Assembly (NCBI GenBank): GCA_025200525.1
Contig: CM045762.1
Span: 86,742,717 to 86,806,716 of the forward strand
Reading direction: 5' to 3'
DNA length: 64,000 bases
Source of the DNA: Camellia lanceoleosa
Lineage: Eukaryota; Streptophyta; Magnoliopsida; Ericales; Theaceae
Every line of letters starts with the position of its first letter. Position 1 is the first letter of the stretch. Below, in pieces: positions 45,726 through 58,598 of this stretch. The notes beneath the pieces are model-generated. The model saw only the letters and a list, made by a program, of their open reading frames with translations, made no database searches and was not told where the DNA came from. A program made the position numbers and the translations under genes.

Positions 45726-46261
45726 GTATAGATCTGCTTAAATTTATTTGGGAATAAAATTGTGTTTAATTATGAAGCAGAGAGAAAATCTAGATATAAG
45801 ATTTAATTTTTATTTTATCTTAGATTTAATTTTAGGTTTATATAGATCAAATCAGTTGTCAAAAATATTAATTGTATAGATTTTATGGTAACCAAGAGAG
45901 ATTCCTTTTCATGAGATTTATTTTAGGAGAGAGAAGATTATATGAGATTTATATTCTTTTTAAATAAAGGCTTAATTTATTTTGAGAGGGAAAGGAATGT
46001 TGAGAATTGTGTGCTTATTTATTTATTTATTTATTTTTTGGTATTAACTGACAATATATTTGCATGAAATAATTTTGAAGGTTACTATTTATGACCTTGG
46101 AATAGCCAATAGATGTCTTAATTTTATTTTTATTTTTTATAAAAGTCAAAAATTCAAAAAATTAGATTTAAGGTTTTGAAACACTTAGAGACTCTAAGAT
46201 GAAAAGTCACTTTTGTTACTTTGTTAGCCAATAGTATTATTTTTAAATATTCTTAGGAAAG
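45726..46261. other. AT-rich intergenic stretch, nothing recognised
   Basis: No open frame or family signal. Its right end contains 'ttactttgttagccaatagtatta', which recurs to the right of the following solo LTR. Confidence 0.6.
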
Positions 46262-48311
46262 TGTCACGCCTCCAAAATAATTACACAATCCAACTTCAAA
46301 CAACTAGTACAAAGTAATATAAGTGAAATAATAAGCTTTCATTAATCAAAGTTAGTATACAAAAGGTGGCACATGAGATGTACATTCATAAATAGTTTAT
46401 CTTGAATCTACAACTTGTTACAAGTAGTAATAAGGAATGGTAGCTATATAGATATTCATATGCTCTAAAGGCTTATATATTTCCCAAGACCGTGCTTGGT
46501 TACAACAAAATGAGTCAGAAATGCAAATAAATCTCAAGGCTTGTAAAAAAGTTAAACATAAAATAAACAAAATTAAGCCTTCAGCTCTACAGTCCTTCCA
46601 AGCTAAGTCCTTGGCGGAGGCATATCACCAGCATCTAAAAATGGTTTTTCCCAAGTAAGGTGAGCCAAAGCCTAGTAGAAACAATCCAACACAATATATA
46701 AATGTTAACAAAGATATAAGTATGATGTCCATATACAATGCCTGTGATAAAATTATTCATAATTTACATGATCATTATATGCCAAGTTTTATATCTCAAT
46801 TCATTTCATGTCAATTCATTTTACCATAATTCATGAGTCATGTCCATTGTTATCTAGACAACCTAACTGAGGCTACAACTCAGTTGTTTCCTAACCAACA
46901 CAACCATTACCCAAATACTTCAATTTGCCATTTTACGAAATTTCGTCTGCGGGAATCGGCACCCATGTATACGCGTGATTTTTGGGACTTTCACCCTAGA
47001 CACACAGACTAACTTAATTCAATGGAGTCCATCATCTTTCTTCTCCAAAATATAGAGTACATACCCTTTCTTCTTCCAAACTTCATACATTTACCATGTA
47101 TTAAAGACATGGTCATATCAACAGATAAAATATTAGTTTCAAGTCACCTAATCCTTATGCAGTTTCTGCAACAATCATAGTTATCTTCCACCGATAGCCC
47201 AAAATAGATATTTCTAAACAGATACACAATCTCCAAGACAGATAAACTATCAAAATTTCCATTAGTGAGAGATAACACGTATCCAACTCCACCATTTATA
47301 TAAACGTCTATCCAATTTCACATTCCCAATACCAATTCCATTATTTATACAAAATAATTATTTGAAATATTTTAGGGAAAAACTCTATTTTCTTCTAAAA
47401 TCTAATCCATGTGTCAAAATGAACAAATTTAACATAACATATGCTCATATCTACATCCATAATCATTTTCAATACCTTTATTTGAAAACCCCTCTTTTGA
47501 TTTTAAACCAAAACCTTAGATTTGTCTAAAATCCTCCAAATCCCAACATTTATTTACACAAAAACAAATAGCTAAGTTAAAAATCATAGGAGAGTGTAGA
47601 AAGTCTCTACCTTAAAGCTAGAAGATGAGCAAAGCAAGCAGGAAACTTGAAAGATGCACAAACACAACTCTATTCGGATATAAATGTAGGTCTTGAGATG
47701 CTCTACCTTTTTATCAAAGAGAGTAGGGTAGCTAAACCATTAGATCTAGGTGAAAATATATATATATATAGAGAGAGGGAGAAAGGGTCTTGATCTAGGG
47801 TTTTGAATGAAAAAGATATATAAAAGTAACGTAAAAAGTGACTTTTATGAACTGATATAAGCATAGTTTGCACAAGCGTGAGAAATGATGTTCGAGCGCC
47901 AAACACAATAAGTTCTTCTGCTAGAGTGCATAATGCACACTCCCAGTAGTTTTGTAGATAACAAACGAATGCTCGAGTGCAAGAAGGGTCGCTCGAGCTG
48001 AGTCCGTTTGGGCGTAGAAAGAACCGTTCAAGCGTAGAATACACTCTCCTATTAGTTTTGCAAACGTGCAAAAGTACTGAGAGTTCATAAAGCCCGCTCG
48101 AGCGCAAGAAGTGCCACTCGAGCGGAGGAGCAAAATTCTGGGCAGTAAAAGTTTAGAAACCAAGCAACCATTTTGTCTCAAACGCAACCACAACAATCTA
48201 ATAGCCAAAATTAAGGAAATACAAGGGAAGCAAGGTATGGACAACAATACAAAATCATGAAACTCGAGTCCAGAATACAAAATGGGTCGAGTCTAAACCA
48301 CAATCACTATA
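46262..48311 (-). mobile_element. Solo LTR of the B family
   Basis: It runs from TGTCACGCCTCC to ATCACTATA on the plus strand, about 2050 bp, aligned along its length with 42531-44630. Flanks are GAAAG (46257-46261) and GAAAA (48312-48316), a 5-bp TSD with one mismatch. The palindrome cluster is at about 47870-48125. It is more diverged than the AAAAT-flanked copy, suggesting an older insertion. Confidence 0.82.
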
Positions 48312-48339
48312 GAAAAAGAAAAATATTGGGGGAGAGATT

Positions 48340-48760
48340 TTAGGAACTTCTAATTCAATTATTATTTTTAAATCTATAGTTACTTTGTTAGCCAATAGTA
48401 TTATTTTTAAATATTTTTAAAATTACAAAAATTAGCAATTTTAGATTGTTATTTTGTTTTTAGTCTATAGTTACTTTGTTAGCCAATAATACTATTTTTA
48501 AAATTATAAAAATTAGCAATTGTGGCTTTACATTCTTTTTAATCTATAATTTATTTTAAAAATATATAATTACTTTGTTATAATTGGGGGTCCCAAGCTT
48601 TTTCCAGAGAAATATTGGGAAGAAATTTTAGAAACTTGTAATTCAAAATTTTAGGTAGTCTATTGTTTTTTTTTTTCTTCTTTAATCTATAATTACTTTG
48701 TTAGCCAATAAAATTATTTTTAAATATTTTCAAAATCACAAAAATTAATAATTATGAAAT
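48340..48760 (+). repeat. Imperfect tandem AT-rich repeats
   Basis: A unit containing 'tagttactttgttagccaata.tattatttttaaa' recurs near 48376, 48470, 48560 (degenerate) and 48688, and once before the solo LTR near 46216, so the LTR landed inside this array. Confidence 0.65.
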
Positions 48761-48904
48761 AAGACTTTACAACTCTCATATATTTTTTTTTAGTAAAAAT
48801 TTCATTTTTCTTATATAATATATTTGTGATGGACCAACTAATTTCTTTTGTTTGCAAATGCAATAATCTACCAATAAAGTATGTTTGTCACTTCCTATAT
48901 AAAA

Positions 48905-49645
48905 GCGAAAGGGACTGCTACTAGCCCAAACAGAGATATGGTATTGCATGTTCCACTTTGCATACTCTATGGCACTTAAATCTGCTGTAGAGCTCCGCAT
49001 AGCAGATATCATACACTCACGGCTCCCCAATCACCTTGTCCCAAATTGCCACCGGGTTCATCGACTCTCCTTCTCCAGATGTCACCTGCCTCTCCCGTAT
49101 CATGAGGTTGCTGGTCCGCAGAAAGATCTTCACCGTTACTCCTCAATCAGACGGTGGAGAGGTTCTCTAAGGGCCCACCCACATGTGCAGATGGCTATTA
49201 CACGGCGCAGAACTCAGCCTAGCTCCTATGCTTATGATGGAGAACGATCACAGGGCATTAGCCCCCTGGCATTACCTCAGCAACTGTGCGAGAGAAGGTG
49301 GAATTGCATTCCAAAAGGCTCATGGCCGTGAGATATGGGACTATTGTTCCATGAACCCAGAATTCAACAACATCTTCAATGATGGGATGGGATGTACGGC
49401 CAGGATCACGATGAAGGCGATCATGGCAGGATACAAAGATGGGTTTTGTAGCGTCGGATCGATGGTTGATGTGGGAGGTGGGACCGGGGCAGCCATGGGT
49501 GAGATCGTGAAGGTGCATCCTCATATTAAGGGGATCGACTTTGATCCGCCACATGAAATAGCTACGGCGCCGGCGTTCGGTGGAGTTTCTCATGTTGGGT
49601 GTGACATGTTTAAGGCAATTCCTAGTGCTGATGCTGCCTTCATGA
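48905..49645 (+). pseudogene. COMT-like O-methyltransferase pseudogene, first exon only
   Basis: Plant class I O-methyltransferases move a methyl group from S-adenosylmethionine to phenolics or alkaloids. Readable blocks in order: LLLAQTEIWYCMFHFAYSMA, then ALKSAVELRIADIIHS (dimerisation domain), a shift near 49035, a second shift near 49165, CRWLLHGAELSLAPMLMMEN, HYLSNCAREGGIAFQKAHG, FNDGMGCTARITMKAI, and the SAM-binding VDVGGGTGAAMGEIVK. It ends FGGVSHVGCDMFKAIPSADA, then AFMK. The usual intron follows FMK in this family, and here the next bases are GCAAG, a GC in place of the GT donor. The second exon with the catalytic His (HDW block) is absent in the following kilobase. About 245 of roughly 360 residues are represented. 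The N-terminus lacks a visible ATG. Confidence 0.85.
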
Positions 49646-49689
49646 AGGCAAGATTTATAATCAAGATATGTGAAGAAACTTTCTATTAA

Positions 49690-50881
49690 TGCACTATATA
49701 ATAATAAATGTGAAGAAAAATGCTTTTGACCGCCAATGGTGGTGACTCCATCACCCCATTGTTTTTTTATTAGCTCAATTTTTATTTTTTATTTTTAGTT
49801 TTCTCTCACAGTCTCTTACGTGGAGATGGAGTGTTAGGGGTCACCTTCACTATGGGTCCCAGCATCATTGAAAGGTAAATTATACTCACTATTTTGAGAT
49901 TTCTTAACAATTATACGTCCTTTTTTTATAGTTTCAATAATTATACGTTCATTCAAGCCACAAACAGTATGAATTTGCTTGTGCAAATAATCATAATACC
50001 ATTTACACTTAATACTCTTTAATTTTAATTTACCTATTTATTAAATTATTATTTTATTTCTCACAAATATATATATATATATATATATTCGTATTTCCTT
50101 GACTTTGTATTTTTTTTCTTGCTATTAGTTTTGAACTTTTGTAAGTTAGAAATAAAAAAAAAAACACAAAACAAAACAAAAACAAAATTAACCATTAACA
50201 AAATTAAGAAATAATATCCATGTTTTTTATTTGAATTAATTTTGAGATTTAATTTAATAAAAATAATTTAAATGAAATAAACAAAGATGAAGATATAGAT
50301 TTTAGATGTAATAAATAATAAATTATTTGAGTATTTTATTATTGTCAAATATTTATTTCTTAAAGTAAAACTGTATTTTAATTAGATATAAGAAATGACA
50401 AATTTAAATAGTTTATTATTCTCAAATAATTTCTTTGTCTTTCATTCCCTACATCTAATTTTAATTTATTGTAATGTGATCAGATATTTGTTAACTTTTA
50501 TATTTATTTTTAAAAATTTTATTATTAAGGTGAGAAATGTTGACTTATTTTTTTAATGATAATTAAAATTTGAGAAAAATATAGGATTGTGGAAAGATAA
50601 AATGATAACTTTTTAAAAATATATATATTTATGAGGTAACATTTGGTAATTTTTATAAGTCAATTTTTTATTTTTTTTTGTAATTTTTTATTATAAGTAT
50701 GAAATGTCATTATGTTTATTTTTCTTAAAAAAAAGAAAATTAATACACAAATATGTACACAAAACAAAAGAAAAATTCATGTTTCGTAAGTTGTTATGGT
50801 ATTGGGTGATTCTAGCAAATATTGATGAAAAAGGGAAAAAATGATGAAAAAAATTGAGGAAAAAACATGGGGAAGAGAACA

Positions 50882-50918
<37 letters not shown>

Positions 50919-51412
50919 TATATGGTGTTGTTATTTGCTGCAATGATACTATGAAAAAATAAATGAGAAAAAAAATAGAAAGAAAAATGAAAGAAATAAA
51001 ATAAAGAAAATTGAAAGAGATGAATAGTTTCTCCTGTAAGATTCAAATAACACAACGGATAAAAGGATTCAAAACATACCTTAGGTGGAAGAATTCGAAA
51101 CGAAGAACCTTATGAGTAAATCACGTGCTTCACAAACTACGAATAAAGAACACCCAACAATGGAGTGATACCACAGTATGAGTATCATCCACACTAGTCA
51201 CAGTACAAAAGCTGGATCGTTCTCTGATGGGAAAGGGTTATAGAGAGTATGGGAAAAAATGTTATGGGTAAATCAACATAAGGTATCTGATATCTATTAA
51301 ATAGATCAGATTTATAATCTCACATCCTTATCTCCTAATAGGATAGGATAAATTGGATGGAGATAGTGGGTTATCGTAACAGGAACAATAGAAATTCAAA
51401 TTGCATGGGTCA
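49690..51412. other. AT-rich intergenic DNA with microsatellites
   Basis: No gene recognised on either strand. Contains (AT)n at about 50067-50088 and (AAT)n at 50882-50917. The last 350 bases are less AT-rich and may be an older repeat, but I could not assign it. Confidence 0.6.
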
Positions 51413-54400
51413 TGCTACATGGGCACCCAAATCCGGGTACAGTATCGGAAGACGAATAAGCCCTATAGTATCGGACTCTTACGGTCTTGAATCTGATCCC
51501 ACAAGTGCAATGTGAAATAGATAAACACCAAAGAGTCCAGATCCGACAAATCTTTTGAAAAAATGATTTTGAATCAAATTGCCAAAAATGGATTGCTTTG
51601 CCAGATACAGAATCGCCACTTAAATATTTTTGAAAAATTTAGGAAACCCATTACTCGTGCCAAAGGCCACGTGTCCGTCATCACCAAGATTGTCTCAACT
51701 CGGGAACTTAGGTACGACAGGGAAAAGTCATGAATTGAGCACCCCCGCTCACCCGATCAAAGATTGGTCACTACTAATCATGATATAAATTTTATTTACA
51801 TTTATGCACTTGTTCCGATTTATTAGGCTAGCATTACTATGTGATGCGCACACACAAGTATAGACTAATTTGCAAGAATTGGAACACTTGATTTCATGTT
51901 TGTTTTGAAAAGAGTTTGTGAATGTGCCACTTGAAAAAGTGGACTTAAATGAACGTTAATCGAAATCTCCCACTTCAAACAATTAGCCTTCACCCACAGG
52001 CATTCAAGCAGTTATAGCATTTAAGCACTTAGCCTCATGGCAAGCAGGCTAAACATGGCAACACTCACATTCATGCGATATGCTAAAGCAAATAAAGGCT
52101 CACCTAGTACTCCAAGCCAAAAAAGATAGAAGAGTTAGAAAAATACATGATCCTAACTAAAGCAATATGCCTAATGTAACACATGCGATATGCAACTAAT
52201 AGGCTCGGCTACTAATATGGCATATGAATCAACTTGATAGCATGCGATCTAAGCACGTATTCAACGAAGTGTGTAAATGACAATGCAAGTTAGAATGATG
52301 AACCGAGCCTCGATGCATGTAATACAATGGATGCAAACATGGAGAATGCTAAACGAAACATGATGCCCTAAAACTAACCATCATAAGCAGGTAAATAAAA
52401 GGGAGAAAGACGTAGGGTTGAAAAATGTACACATTATTACAACATTGTGCTCTCACGAAAGAGAGTCCGAATGAACTAACTAGCTAAGCTAAGCTAAGCT
52501 AATTAACAAACTATTACAAAACGAAATGAAATAAAATTAGCTAAGCTACTTAACTAATTATTACAACAAATAATGAATTAATTTACTAACTATTCTAGCT
52601 AATTAAATAATTACAACACTTTACAAAATTACTAGCTATAACTAATTAATTACGACAAATGTCTAAGCTAAGAAATTGAACTAAATGGCGTCGGTATGCG
52701 AGGAATGCTCATGCATGCGCACGGATGTTCACCCAAAAAGTTCGTTGTTCTGCTGCTGAATGCGTCTGTTACACAGTAGAACATTTGCACTGATTTCCAC
52801 CTCCAGATCAACTCTGCTCTGCTTCAAGATTACACTCTTTGGATTTTGCCTTTGGTGTCGGCAGAGGGCTGCCGACAAAAAGACTGCCAAACCACATATG
52901 ATGAACTTCCTCTTGCAACAAAGAGCAATAGAAAGAGTAGATATGTATTTTCAAGGGTTTGTTTGCACAATTTACTCCTCCTTATCATTTGAACAGCTCA
53001 AAGGAGTAGTGAAACTTGATACACAAACCACCAAATGATGCAATTTCATTGCATGATAGCTTGTGAACCAAAGTGTGCAAGTTCAATAAATGCAACAAAA
53101 CAAGATTCTCAAAGCCACCTCCCTATCATGAAAGATTAAGGGAAGTAGTTGACAATGAATCTTGAACCGTTTTCATCACTAATGAGTATGAAACAACTCA
53201 AGACTGAAGGGTTCAATTAACGTCTGATTGAACCCCAAACCAAATTATTATCTTGCTCATTTTTAGTAATCAATTTTATTACTTCATTTTAGTTATCATT
53301 CATTCTTTAGTCAATTGAGTCCAAAGGTGAATTTAAGTCCTTTAAGGAAAAAAGGGCTCAAACCAAGTGTTGCTTTGGGCATGAAAGAGACATCATACCA
53401 TTGGTAATGAACTCCCAAAGGGATTAAACCATTAAGCATGATATCTCAATCTCATGCTTAAACAAACAAGTAGTTTGAAACCACTTTCAAAGAAAAACAA
53501 AAGCCAAGAAAGGAAGGAGGGTGCAGAGGTGATTAAGAGTAATCATAAGTACGGAAAGCCATAAATAAATACAATCAACTCAAATAAGATGGTGTCTAAG
53601 GCCTAAAACACCAAACTCATGAGGATAATTACACTATAAGCATGCAAAACAAAGCTGAAATGCAACAAACACTTAAAAATAGTCCTAAATAAGTCCTAAA
53701 ACATGTTGGAATTAAGACAAAAATGGCTAGAACAAGAAGCTAAAACATGAAGCTTGCTAGGCTAGTAAGCAAAACACAATGAAGGGAGGCTAACCCTTCT
53801 AATTTAGGACTTCAAAACATGTTTTTAGCCACTAAAATAACTTTGAAAAATAGTGTTTGAAAGCTCAAAAAAAGATAGTGTAAAGATGGGAAACACAAGG
53901 GTAAAGGCCTTGAAAGCAAGGTGTAAGAAGGGTGAACCACTCCTTAACCTTTATTGGCCTTAAAACCCAAGTTTCAGCCCAAAAATATAGAGTTTTTATA
54001 GCCCAAAAACAGTGGGAAAATAGTAGGAAAAAGAGTAGTTAAAGCAAGTAAAGTAGCAAAGCTTTATACCTCTTCAAGAGGAGATCACTTTCAAGCAATA
54101 AAATCACACAAAACACATCCTCTAGATCTCAAACAAGGCTTAAAGATGCCTCAGCTCAAAGATGGAGAGGTTTGGTTAAGAGTATATAGGCAAAGGTGAA
54201 GAGTATATAGGCTAAAGTGTAGAAATTTGCTAGAGAGAGAGAGAGAGAGAGAGAATTGTAGAGAGAGCGGAAAAATTTTGCTCCAAAATTTTTTTAACTC
54301 CAAAGCAAGAGATGAGGCCTTCTATATATAGAGAAACATAAACCTCTCTCAAAAACATCCAACCATACACGTGGGAGTAGATGCAAGCATCTGTGCAAAC

Positions 54401-54749
54401 AGCTGGCACAGTTATCACAAAATATCTGCAAAGCACATTGATGGTCGGCTGGCCACTAATGGTGGCTGGCAGGCCATCGCTAGTGGCCAATAGGCCACAT
54501 TAGTGGCCGATAACCAGAAGTGATGGTCGGCAGCCTATAGAAGTGGCCGACAGGCTACCAGAGGTTGCAGGCTTGAAAAGCTCTGGGTTTGGTCCAAAAT
54601 CAAGACAGCAGGGGTGTAAGGTTTGGAAGGCTCAAAACTATGGCATTCCGCTGAGGGCTTCAAGCACTTGACAAGCATATACACTCATCATTGAGTGTGC
54701 AAGTGATGGCGTCCAAGTCGTAAGGGCAGTCAAAAATTGAGTGTCTACA
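51413..54749 (-). repeat. Divergent C-type LTR, minus strand
   Basis: Read on the minus strand it starts TGTAGACACTC at 54749 and matches the C-family LTR in order: TCGGC/GGCCGA-type clusters (54440-54570), a TATA region 'tatatagaagg' near 54320, a second cluster near 52855, the 'cttttatttacc' block near 52390, and the TGGCGATTCTG block near 51605. The proposed end at 51413 (CCCATGTAGCA on the minus strand) is by analogy with C. Flanking 5-mers GGTCA and AATAC do not match, so whether this is a solo LTR or the edge of a rearranged element is open. Confidence 0.7.
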
Positions 54750-55580
54750 AATACTCAGCCCAATTTCCAACATCTCCCACTCGCACATGAGTTGGCATGA
54801 CACTGCCACATCTCCATCTCAATCTCCCTAAATATTGAACAATCCCATACTAGCCAATGAGCCGTGCAACCGCTGAGAAACATCTACATGTGGGAGCCCT
54901 ATACTAGAAACTCAAAATGAGCCAGCATAAATGCATCAACCCAAAAAGAATAGAAATAGTGTCTCATATACCCCAGATCCTTCTGATTACACTGGTCCAA
55001 AAAACATCTCTAATCCCTCAAAAGCGCATGTTTGGCCCTCTCAATTCTTGCAATATATTCACACTCAATTCGCCTCTCATACAGAGCAATGTGAGTTGCC
55101 GGAAATGAATATACAACAGTGGTGTAATACTAGATGATCTTCCCTTTGCCCTCATGCCATTTAGTTTAGGATTGACCGTTTTTCCGGTGATGTCCCTTAA
55201 GGCCGAATCATACATGACCGCAGGCAACATACCAAAGTAGCAGAACATCAACCCCTTACCTTATGACATAGTCAAACGTCACAAAAGGATACACAAATGA
55301 AAGTCATATCAATAATGACATGTCAGACTCACACGGTGAGGAAATAGGGATCTATTATCTCACGAAAGTCATATCAATAACGAAAGTCAGATATATTATG
55401 AGCACTATTGGCGACAAAAATTGATCACTATTTTTGCCATGAGAATCATGCTGGATGGTCTGTGTGAGGCCACTTCAATCTTTAAATTTTAAAAAATAAT
55501 AATAATAATAATAAACTACTTTTTCCAGATGGAAAACTGTCAAAAGCCAAAACTTACAAACAAATTGAACTTCCATCAAC
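54750..55580. other. Unclassified spacer
   Basis: Low-copy-looking sequence with no recognised gene. One minus-strand frame of 77 codons (55018-55251) has no recognisable domain. An (AAT)n run is at about 55495-55514. Confidence 0.5.
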
Positions 55581-55589
55581 CCAAAAAGC

Positions 55590-55715
55590 TTAGATATGGA
55601 CACCGGAACCTCTTCCATTCAAAATGGTAAGCCTATGAAAAAGACAGCCATACAAGCCAAACAGTGAGCAACTTTATTCCCCTCCCGAAAAGCACACAAC
55701 TTGTATAATTTCTAT
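55590..55715 (-). pseudogene. RNase H-like fragment (plant LINE or RNase H family)
   Basis: The minus-strand reading gives KLCAFREGNKVAHCLACMAV, then a stop, then MEEVPVSISKLF. The block REGNKVAH.LA...A followed by EEVP is the C-terminal signature of the RNase H domain in plant non-LTR retrotransposons and related RNase H-like proteins. Only about 40 residues can be read, with one stop. No upstream RT was found, so the parent element cannot be named. Confidence 0.5.
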
Positions 55716-56036
55716 GACCAAATGTGTAAAGATTGCTAAATCAAATGCATATATATCCCCTATTGGAGCACACCAATACCTTATCAACTGGGCACAAGCC
55801 ACACTGCACACGAGCAGTCTGAAAATCCTAATAGTTATTATAAAAAAAAAAAGCTAAAAACCAAAACTCTAGATATAAATAAAATTATATCAAAATATAT
55901 GTATCAGATTTATTTCAAATATGTCGTGTGGGTTAAAATTTATCTATAGCCTACAAGTTGACCAAACTCATTTAATATAAATTTGAAAGTTTGTACCATA
56001 GAATATAATTAACAATCAACACAAAAACTCTTGCTA

Positions 56037-58164
56037 TGGCCGACCGTTTGGGTGCACTATTTTTGAAACATTTTTCAAACTCCTGTCCTTATTCTATTCC
56101 GGAGTTGGGTTTTGCTTGTTTTGAAAGGGCGTAAAATTGTATGAAGAGTGTCTCGGTTTTAGTTGGTGAAATTTTTGGGTGGAGGGTAGAACCGTAGGTG
56201 CGGGGGCTTGGGCTGAATGTGCAGGAGGTAAGGCCACACGTGCAGTGAGGTGAGGTAGCTAATGGTGCAAGGCTGCTTTAATTACACGTGCGAAGGTAGG
56301 TGTAGAAGTTGCGCCACATGTGCGGAGAGAAGGACCGCATGTGCGGAAAGGTACGTGCCGCACCTACGGAAGAAGGCCCGCACATGCGGAAAATGCTAAG
56401 TCTGAAAATTTTCTCCTTTTCTTCTCCTTGGGCTGAGCATATCTCACTTTTCTCTCATCTTTCTCTCTCTAAAACACATTTCTCCTCCTTGTCTCTACAT
56501 TACTCTCAGCAAACCCATTAGAGCTTTGCCCCTAGTCCCTTCATCAAAGTTGGAGACTTCTTCGTGGGCTACGTTTTGTGCGGTGGAGATAGAGTTTCAA
56601 CACCATTGATTTTGGGGGTTTCTTCTCTCTTTTCTCCAAAAACTTGAGGTAGGGAAAATCTTTGAGTTACATATACATTTTTGCAAGTTTATGTTGATTT
56701 TGGAACTTGCTCTTGTGGTATGGAACTTAAATTTTTGATTCATGAGTTCTTGGTAATTTAAAAGGGATTTTCTTAATGCTTTCTAAAAACTCTTGGGAGC
56801 ATGAACTATATTGTTGAGAAGGGAGATTGTTTTGAAAAAATCTTTTCAAAAATGATGAAAACCTAATTTTGTGGAAACCATAGAAATTGGGGATTTGTTT
56901 TTGAGAAACGTCACAGTGTTATGATATTTTGAAATCCATGATTTATAGAGTATTATGGTGAATAAATTGTAGAGGATTACTATGTTTGTGTTTAATGAGG
57001 AATGTTTGATTTTGGAGGTTTGGCATATAGAATAACATTGAATTGTGTTGGAAATGAATACAATTGGAAATGATTGATGAACATGTGGATGATGCATGTG
57101 AATAGTGTTGTTACTACCTTTTAAAGAAATTATTGTGAAATTACCTTGTGAACAGGTAAGGAAATTTTGATCACAATGGAAGATTGTGTGGCGGAAATTG
57201 AGATTGGGATTATTTCAAGTACATTATTACATATCGCATTGCCATTACATTTCACTTGTTATTATTGATTTTAAATTGCAATTGAAAACTATTGTTTTGT
57301 GAAAAAGAATTGTTTTGAGAATGGAATTTGAATTGTGAAACAAGATCATGTCGATTTCTTGAGGTAATTACGTTGGTAAGTCTGGATAGGGGGTGTAGAC
57401 GGTATTGGTTAAATTGGCCTGAGTGTTCATAGTGGAAGATTGAAGACACACGCGGAGGAGGTACTACGTGCCTTCTTGTTAGCTACTGTTAAAGTGGGGA
57501 TTTGGTAGTACTTGTTTAGCCTACTTGCAGACACCGACCTAGGGATTACCTGAGTCATATTTACCACTCTTGTTAATTACATTGAAATTATTAAAAAGGT
57601 TGATATCTCATGATTGCATGGTGCACAAAGTTTTTCTTTTGATAAAGATACATCTTATTTTGAACATGGCATGGCAAGTGCATTTGTCTTGTGAGGTTGT
57701 ATAAAATGTATATACTTTGTTAATGTTTTTATACTGGGCTTTGTGCTCACCCCCTATGGGATCTTGTACAGGGAAAGATGTCGTGATTCCGCCGAGTTAG
57801 AGGCATGAGATATGTTTTGAGAGCACGACACTCTTTCCTTTTGTTGAAATTATTTTTGGCAAACCAAGGGCTTAATGTGTATGGGTTGAAACCATTTTTG
57901 TGTAACCGGACTTAAGCCTTGGAAATTGTAGCCCTTGAGGGCATTTAAATTGAATATGAGCTACTATGCCACCTGCTATAGATTCATATACTAGTGATGT
58001 TGAATGTATACTTGCTTGTGGAATACCTTTTGTAAATCTCTTAATGATCAATGTATACAAATGTTGGAGATTGTAGTTGATGTGAACCCTATATGCGCAC
58101 TTATGTTTACAATTATTAATGGGAGTTGGTGGATATTTATTGTGGATATTTTCGGGGCATGACA
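56037..58164 (+). repeat. Element D 5' LTR, 5'-truncated
   Basis: It aligns from 'gccgaccgtttgggt' with about 63858 of the 3' LTR, whose first bases TGTGATGCTCAGG and the next 90 or so have no counterpart before 56037. It ends GGGGCATGACA. It contains the CCGCACATGCGG cluster, a CT-rich leader (56440-56520), and a long U5. Confidence 0.85.
56225..56395 (+). promoter_or_regulatory. Element D LTR palindrome cluster (CCGCACATGCGG type)
   Basis: Variants of CCGCACATGCGG, CCGCATGTGCGG, CCACATGTGCGG and CACACGTGC occur about seven times in 170 bases, including near 56310, 56335, 56358 and 56381. The position within the LTR matches the TCGCTCGAGCGA clusters of A and B. No TATA box is evident just downstream. 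Confidence 0.45.
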
Positions 58165-58167
58165 ACT

Positions 58168-58179
58168 TGGTGTCAGAGC
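58168..58179 (+). other. Primer-binding site of element D
   Basis: TGGTGTCAGAGC, one base from the initiator tRNA-Met-type PBS, 3 bases after the LTR end. Confidence 0.85.
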
Positions 58180-58598
58180 TACCAGGTTTGAATACTTGTG
58201 GCTCACGGGAAGTGTTGGTTTTCCCACAATGGGTTCGTTTCGCTTAAGTAGGATATGTTCCATGTATTAAGTGTTACGTGATAACATGTTTATTTGACTA
58301 GATAGGTATCAGATTGAACTTTTGGGATGTGGTTTGCACCTATTAAATTCCTTAAGGTCTTATTAGAAGGGTACTTGACCAATACTCATTCTACCAAGAA
58401 TTCTTGGTGTTTCGTAGGGCAAATATCATCGTAAAGGAGTGATCTGTATGTGCTTATGTGATTATGTGCTTATGTGGGGATGAAACTAAGTGTTTGTGTT
58501 ATGGAAATATATAAGATGGTCATGATGAGATGTGTGAGATAAGTTGCGAGCACCTCTGAGCTTGTGTACTAAACTGTTTACTTTTATCCTTAATTAGG

